Assembly: GCA_943789365.1 (NCBI GenBank)
Contig: CALSTV010000001.1
Location: 1,860,001-1,924,000, forward strand
Origin: an uncultured Flavobacteriaceae bacterium
Lineage (GTDB): Bacteria > Bacteroidota > Bacteroidia > Flavobacteriales > Flavobacteriaceae
Direction: 5' to 3'
Length of the DNA: 64,000 nt
The notes beneath the pieces were generated by a model, which ran no database searches, was not told the origin of the DNA, and saw nothing but the letters and a program-made list of their open reading frames with translations. A program made the translations under genes and the position numbers. Positions 60,015 through 64,000 of the stretch are shown here, piece by piece. The stretch's first letter is position 1. Each line of letters starts with the position of its first letter.

Positions 60015-61163
60015 TTAGTTCGAATATTTAAATTGTGTTTCTAAAGGAACTCCGTAGTTGGATTCTAATTCTGTTTTAATTTTTTTGTAAAAAGCAGTTT
60101 CAGGAGGTAAGCTATAGTTTGCCCAAAATTCAGGGTGATAAGGTATTTTGATATCCCCCATATCTTGTCCATGCCCTCCGAACGATTTCATTTTCATCTT
60201 CTTTTTATCAGATTCAATACCGGTAACAAACACTTCATGTCGATAAGCAGTTTGTACCTTAGGACTTTTTAGTTTGAGTGCTTTTTGAGTTTGAGGATCA
60301 ATTTTTCTGCTACTAATCCACTCTCTGTTGTGATAACTTAAATAGAGCTTTCCTGCTTCGTTTTTCTTGTAGACAAAGACGGCATTTAAATCGGAGTTTT
60401 CAATACGATAAATAGCATTGGTTTCGATACCGATGTACATTTTTATTTTAACATGACCTTTGGTACCCTGAACAATAAGCACACCTTCATTATCGTAGTT
60501 GGTGTCTCCAATTTTTTCCCATTCCATACGTTTTAAAAAGCTAGGATCGGCCAAAGGATTAATGTCAAGCATGATATTGATGGCATGTTGGTTTTGTTTT
60601 ACTTTTACAAAACGATAATCAGCGGATTTTCGAGATTCTGTAACGGCAATTTTTTTAGCGTAGTAGCCAGGCCCTTTATAGAGTAACAAGATGTATTGCT
60701 CTACAAAAAACTTCGATATGTTTTGTTCGACAGAGGAGCGTCGGTACAATAATTTTAGTTGATGCGTGTCGCTTATAAAATTTTCTTCTGCCGATTTTAG
60801 GCTTTCTTTTAGGATTTCTTTCGCATCGCTTACTTCAACAACATCCAAAGCTGTAACATTTTCTTTAAGAACAATGGTGTTTAATTTTTTATCGACATAT
60901 TCTTGAACGCAGATATTGTAAGTTTGAAATCCCATACTAGAAACTACCAGGGTGTCTAACAAATTTTCTTTAGAAATGCTCAAATAATAGGTTCCTTCTT
61001 CGGTGCTTGTTGTTCCAATGTTTTTAGAAGGGATTGTAATGGCAGCATAGGGAATTGTATCGCCAAATTCATCTTGTAAGGTTCCTGTAATGACTATTTT
61101 TTCCTGCTGAGCAAATAATTTAATAGTTGCAAGAAAGATGAAAAAGCAAAGTGAATTTTTCAT
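60015..61163 (-). CDS. Exported protein with carboxypeptidase-regulatory-like domain
   Basis: A 382-residue protein with a signal peptide (about 1-18, LFAQ) and an N-terminal carboxypeptidase D regulatory-like beta-sandwich (ITGTLQDEFGDTIPYAAITI, about 23-105). The C-terminal 270 residues are strand-rich and uncharacterised. Such proteins occur in Bacteroidota as periplasmic or surface proteins of unknown function. It stands alone between tex and the acyltransferase-like gene. Confidence 0.8.
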   Translation of the reverse strand: MKNSLCFFIFLATIKLFAQQEKIVITGTLQDEFGDTIPYAAITIPSKNIGTTSTEEGTYYLSISKENLLDTLVVSSMGFQTYNICVQEYVDKKLNTIVLKENVTALDVVEVSDAKEILKESLKSAEENFISDTHQLKLLYRRSSVEQNISKFFVEQYILLLYKGPGYYAKKIAVTESRKSADYRFVKVKQNQHAINIMLDINPLADPSFLKRMEWEKIGDTNYDNEGVLIVQGTKGHVKIKMYIGIETNAIYRIENSDLNAVFVYKKNEAGKLYLSYHNREWISSRKIDPQTQKALKLKSPKVQTAYRHEVFVTGIESDKKKMKMKSFGGHGQDMGDIKIPYHPEFWANYSLPPETAFYKKIKTELESNYGVPLETQFKYSN

Positions 61164-61213
61164 AGGATGCTAAAAGTGGTTTACGTTTGGTTGACCAAAG
61201 ATAAGCAATGAAA

Positions 61214-62305
61214 CTAAACTTTTATTATCCATTTCCTACGGTACATAAAATAACCTGCATACAAATAAAATCCTATCACGGTAAGTGCATAAAGCAGTGA
61301 GGCTAATTTTTTATCTGGAATCACTGTAAGAAGGTTTTCATACAAATACTCATGCAAACTTGTATTGGGATGTAGCTCTATAAGATAGAAACATTTCGAA
61401 AGCAAACTCGATAAGAAATAGATGGTAATTGCATTGGTACCCAAGTACTTAAAAATATTTCCAAATTTGATCTGTTGTACATCAGTGCAATAATAGACAA
61501 GTGCTAGTAAGACGCAAGCCCAACCACTAGTTACCAAAACAAAGCTGCTACTCCAAATAGCTTTGTTTATTGGGAAATATAGATTCCAAGCTTCTCCGCT
61601 TATAAGTAGTAATAGGCCAACGGCAAAAAGAAGAAGAAAATTTTTGTTTTTGTCAATTCCCGAAAGCAGTTTTCCAACGAGTATACCACTTATTGTAGTA
61701 GCGATAGAAGGCAAGGTACTTAAAAAACCTTCCGGGTCGTAGTCAGCCTTATAATTGTGTTTCCCAAATAATTGAACGTCGATATAATTTGCCCAGTTGT
61801 TTGGACTTCTTTCAAAAGTTGGAAGACTGCCATCTGGTAATGGGACAAAACCTAAAAAGAGCCAATAAGCGATAAGAATTCCAATCCCAGTGGCAAATAG
61901 GATTTTCCAATTGAAATTTAAAAACAATAAAGCGCTGATAAAAAACACCAATCCAATACGCTGTAACACCCCAGGAATTCTCAAAGTGCTTAGCTCATCT
62001 ATAAAAGGGTAATAAGGTAGAAAAGCATTTAGGAACAAGCCCAACCCTATAAGTTTAGCACTTCGAATAGCTATCTTTTTATACGTAGTCCTATTGTTTT
62101 GTGCATTTTTATAGGCAAACGAAATTGAAATACCTACAATAAAAAGAAAGAATGGGAAAATGAGATCGGTAGGTGTCAAACCGTGCCAATTGGCATGTAG
62201 TAATGGGGGATACACATGACTCCAACTTCCCGGAGTGTTTACCAAAATCATTGCGGCAATCGTAATGCCTCTTAAAAGATCAACGGATTCAATTCTTTGT
62301 GCCAT
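61214..62305 (-). CDS. HGSNAT-like membrane acyltransferase (DUF1624/DUF5009)
   Basis: A 363-residue polytopic protein with about ten helices. The opening QRIESVDLLRGITIAAMILV and HANWHGLTPTDLIFPFFLF are hallmarks of the heparan-alpha-glucosaminide N-acetyltransferase family, where the His/Asp region faces the transferred acetyl group. It would acetylate an amino sugar across the inner membrane, possibly during cell-wall or glycan recycling. It is separate from the LytTR genes upstream by about 90 bases. Confidence 0.87.
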   Translation of the reverse strand: MAQRIESVDLLRGITIAAMILVNTPGSWSHVYPPLLHANWHGLTPTDLIFPFFLFIVGISISFAYKNAQNNRTTYKKIAIRSAKLIGLGLFLNAFLPYYPFIDELSTLRIPGVLQRIGLVFFISALLFLNFNWKILFATGIGILIAYWLFLGFVPLPDGSLPTFERSPNNWANYIDVQLFGKHNYKADYDPEGFLSTLPSIATTISGILVGKLLSGIDKNKNFLLLFAVGLLLLISGEAWNLYFPINKAIWSSSFVLVTSGWACVLLALVYYCTDVQQIKFGNIFKYLGTNAITIYFLSSLLSKCFYLIELHPNTSLHEYLYENLLTVIPDKKLASLLYALTVIGFYLYAGYFMYRRKWIIKV

Positions 62306-62396
62306 ACATTAGTTATTAAGTTGGTCCTAAGCTAAATGAAATACGAACGATTTCCTCAAAAAAACGCTAAATAACATAAAATCGAAGACGAACAGC

Positions 62397-63107
62397 CTAT
62401 GATTGGTTCAAAATTATCTTTTTGGCGATGGAAACATACTTCCTTCCAATAGGTACTCTTTTGCTGTTTATTTCTACCAAATTACCTTCTACGCTATCTA
62501 CTTTATCAATGGCAATGGTAAAAGAACGATGAATGCGTAAAAACAACTCTTTTGGTAGCTCTTCACTGATACTCGTTAAAGAACGATGCACCATATAATC
62601 TCCGGTAGTTGTGAAAACTTTGATATAGTCTTTAAGGCTCTCGATATACAGAATTGTGTCGAATTTCACTTTGACCAGTTTCTTGTCAACTTTTAAAAAG
62701 ATAAAAGCTTCCGAACTCGCACCATCTTCTTTTGAAAGGCCTCGTTGCAGATGCACTCTTTGTGTAATTTTATTAATAGCTTTTAAAAAACGTGTAAAAG
62801 GAATGGGTTTTACCAAATAATCGAGTACATCCAAATCATAACTATCCACAGCGTACTCTCGATAAGCGGTTGTAATGACAATATTGGGTAACTTTTCCAT
62901 GCTCCTTACAAATTCCAGTCCGTTCATTTTAGACATATTGATATCTAAAAAAACAACATCTATTTCCTGCTCTTTTAAAATTGAAATGGCATCAATAGGG
63001 TTGTTGAAAGTAGCCACAACTTCAAAGTTCTGAAACGAACTCAAATGATTTTCAATGACTTTTATTGCCAAAGGTTCATCGTCAATAAGGATACATTTAA
63101 TATTCAC
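62397..63107 (-). CDS. LytTR-family response regulator
   Basis: A 236-residue regulator. The receiver domain (about 1-120) has the acidic pair at residues 9-10, the phospho-acceptor Asp55 in VVFLDINMSKMNG and TTAYREYAVDSY. The C-terminal LytTR DNA-binding domain (about 140-236) has FLKVDKKLVKVKFDTILYIE and FLRIHRSFTIAIDKV. It follows the sensor kinase gene by about 30 bases and forms a pair with it. Target genes are not evident here. Confidence 0.93.
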   Translation of the reverse strand: MNIKCILIDDEPLAIKVIENHLSSFQNFEVVATFNNPIDAISILKEQEIDVVFLDINMSKMNGLEFVRSMEKLPNIVITTAYREYAVDSYDLDVLDYLVKPIPFTRFLKAINKITQRVHLQRGLSKEDGASSEAFIFLKVDKKLVKVKFDTILYIESLKDYIKVFTTTGDYMVHRSLTSISEELPKELFLRIHRSFTIAIDKVDSVEGNLVEINSKRVPIGRKYVSIAKKIILNQS

Positions 63108-63136
63108 TTGGTTTGGTTTGGGGGTTGAAAAGACAG

Positions 63137-64000
63137 TTAGTAGCCTTCTAAAGGGAAACTCATTTTTACTTTATAGTTGTTTTTTTCTACGTTAGCCTCG
63201 AGTTTGTATTGATTACCATATAAAAGCTCCAAACGCCTTCTTACATTTGAGTTTCCAATTCCGTGCTTTGTAGTTTTAACCAGTTTATTAAAATTGTTTT
63301 CCACGGTAAATATAAGTTTTTTATTTTCTTTAATTTTAAATCGGATCTGTACGTTTAAATGTGGGTTGTCTACCCTTCCGTGTTTAAAGCAATTTTCTAT
63401 AAAAGGAAGAAAAAGTAGCGGGGGTACTTCAACGCCTTCTAAGTTTCCGTTGAGTTCAATTTTCGATTCAATTTCATCGTCTTTACCCAATTGCTCCAAA
63501 TCTAAAAAATTTTTAATATAGTTGATTTCGGTGAGTAAACTTATTTTTGGTGCTTTTACCTCATACAAAACATATTGCATGATGTCTGAAAGCTTTAGAA
63601 CTACAGAAGAAGCTACATCCGACTTTTCGAGTGTCAAGGCATACAAATTGTTGAGTGTATTAAAAAAGAAGTGGGGTTGTATTTGAGATTTTAAAAAATT
63701 CAATTCAGTACGCAATTGCAGTTTCTTTAGGTTGTCTGCTTTTTGCTTTTCATGCACCCATTCAACAGTTAGTTTAATAGCAGTAACAAAAGCCACCACA
63801 TAAAACTCTCCCAACATTACAGCTAGAATATGATTGAACTGAAAAGCATTTTGAACGCCTTCAGCCTCTGGCCAAATATTTTTGGTAACTAGAAGGTAGT
63901 TCAATCCAGTACGTACGCAATAGATAAACGTAAGAGCTCCCATAAAAAACACAAAGAACTCGGCGTAACGTTTATTTAGAATGTACTTGGGAATCAAATG
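63137..64000 (-). CDS. LytS/YehU-type sensor histidine kinase, N-terminus outside window
   Basis: At least 288 residues; the open frame runs to the last base, and the only local start is a TTG at 63997, so the true start probably lies beyond the window. Two or three helices (about 10-80) precede the His_kinase domain with QIQPHFFFNTLNNLYAL, whose His is the phosphorylated residue. A C-terminal HATPase domain (LLFLPFIENCFKHG, GIGNSNVRRRLELLYG) follows. It phosphorylates the LytTR regulator encoded next. Confidence 0.9.
   Translation of the reverse strand, partial: HLIPKYILNKRYAEFFVFFMGALTFIYCVRTGLNYLLVTKNIWPEAEGVQNAFQFNHILAVMLGEFYVVAFVTAIKLTVEWVHEKQKADNLKKLQLRTELNFLKSQIQPHFFFNTLNNLYALTLEKSDVASSVVLKLSDIMQYVLYEVKAPKISLLTEINYIKNFLDLEQLGKDDEIESKIELNGNLEGVEVPPLLFLPFIENCFKHGRVDNPHLNVQIRFKIKENKKLIFTVENNFNKLVKTTKHGIGNSNVRRRLELLYGNQYKLEANVEKNNYKVKMSFPLEGY

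Overview
The window is chromosomal DNA from an AT-rich member of the Bacteroidota, almost certainly family Flavobacteriaceae. Support comes from promoters of the Bacteroidota type (TTTG-N19-TAnnTTTG, clearest before the tRNA-Gln gene and the gene at 18126), from family-typical proteins (DUF2723/GT117 membrane protein, DUF4292 lipoprotein, carboxypeptidase-regulatory-domain TonB receptor, HU/CCDC81-SPOR protein, barrel-only OmpA-like porins), and from the fused proline dehydrogenase/P5C dehydrogenase. The genus cannot be fixed from the sequence alone.

Layout. 1-3.6 kb: end of a succinate dehydrogenase operon (sdhC, sdhA) and an SLC13-type transporter. 3.8-13.5 kb: small secreted and outer-membrane proteins, then an aminopeptidase P, proC and alpha/beta hydrolase cluster, a SPOR protein, dprA, a sugar-lactone oxidase and a lipoprotein sulfatase. 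13.7-18 kb: mfd coupled to an EamA permease. 18-22.7 kb: a metal module with a TonB receptor divergent from an MntR/DtxR-type regulator and a ZIP transporter, and a palindromic operator between them. 22.8-31.8 kb: an AddAB-like helicase-nuclease pair split by a porin gene, then a hydrolase and a MATE pump. 31.9-40.4 kb: a crotonase, queD, a polA whose proofreading site is destroyed, a thioredoxin-fold protein without its CxxC, a polysaccharide deacetylase and a large GT117-like protein. 40.5-47.2 kb: tRNA-Gln with promoter and terminator, the decayed 3' end of metE, a PutA fusion, a thioesterase, an EnvC-like factor and a DUF4292 lipoprotein. 57.8-64 kb: tex, a regulatory-domain protein, an HGSNAT-like membrane acyltransferase and a LytTR/LytS two-component pair.

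The most interesting region is 47.3-57.9 kb. About 10.5 kb is bracketed by a perfect 44-bp direct repeat made of the 3' end of tex. The outer copy (47320-47363) is followed by its own alternative tex C-terminus and stop codon, so this looks like an island that entered at the end of tex and regenerated the gene. It holds a peptide production and export system: a helix-turn-helix regulator, two very short genes for double-glycine-leader peptides (54797-54934 and 57035-57178) with nearly identical leaders and unrelated cores, a membrane-anchored MutS-like ATPase between them, an ABC ATPase and permease, a DUF3267 zincin-like membrane protein, an unknown 135-residue protein, a 32-residue one-helix protein, and a complete C39-peptidase ABC / HlyD / TolC type I exporter. 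The two peptide genes share a 196-bp block containing leader, 5' leader RNA and promoter, which also encodes the tail of the regulator; this points to duplication of a regulator-peptide unit with replacement of the peptide core.

The working model is that the regulator controls operator-bearing promoters before each peptide. The C39 transporter cleaves after Gly-Gly and exports the cores through HlyD and TolC. The ABC/DUF3267/small-protein group would give immunity or maturation. Whether the peptides kill competitors or act as signals cannot be told from sequence.
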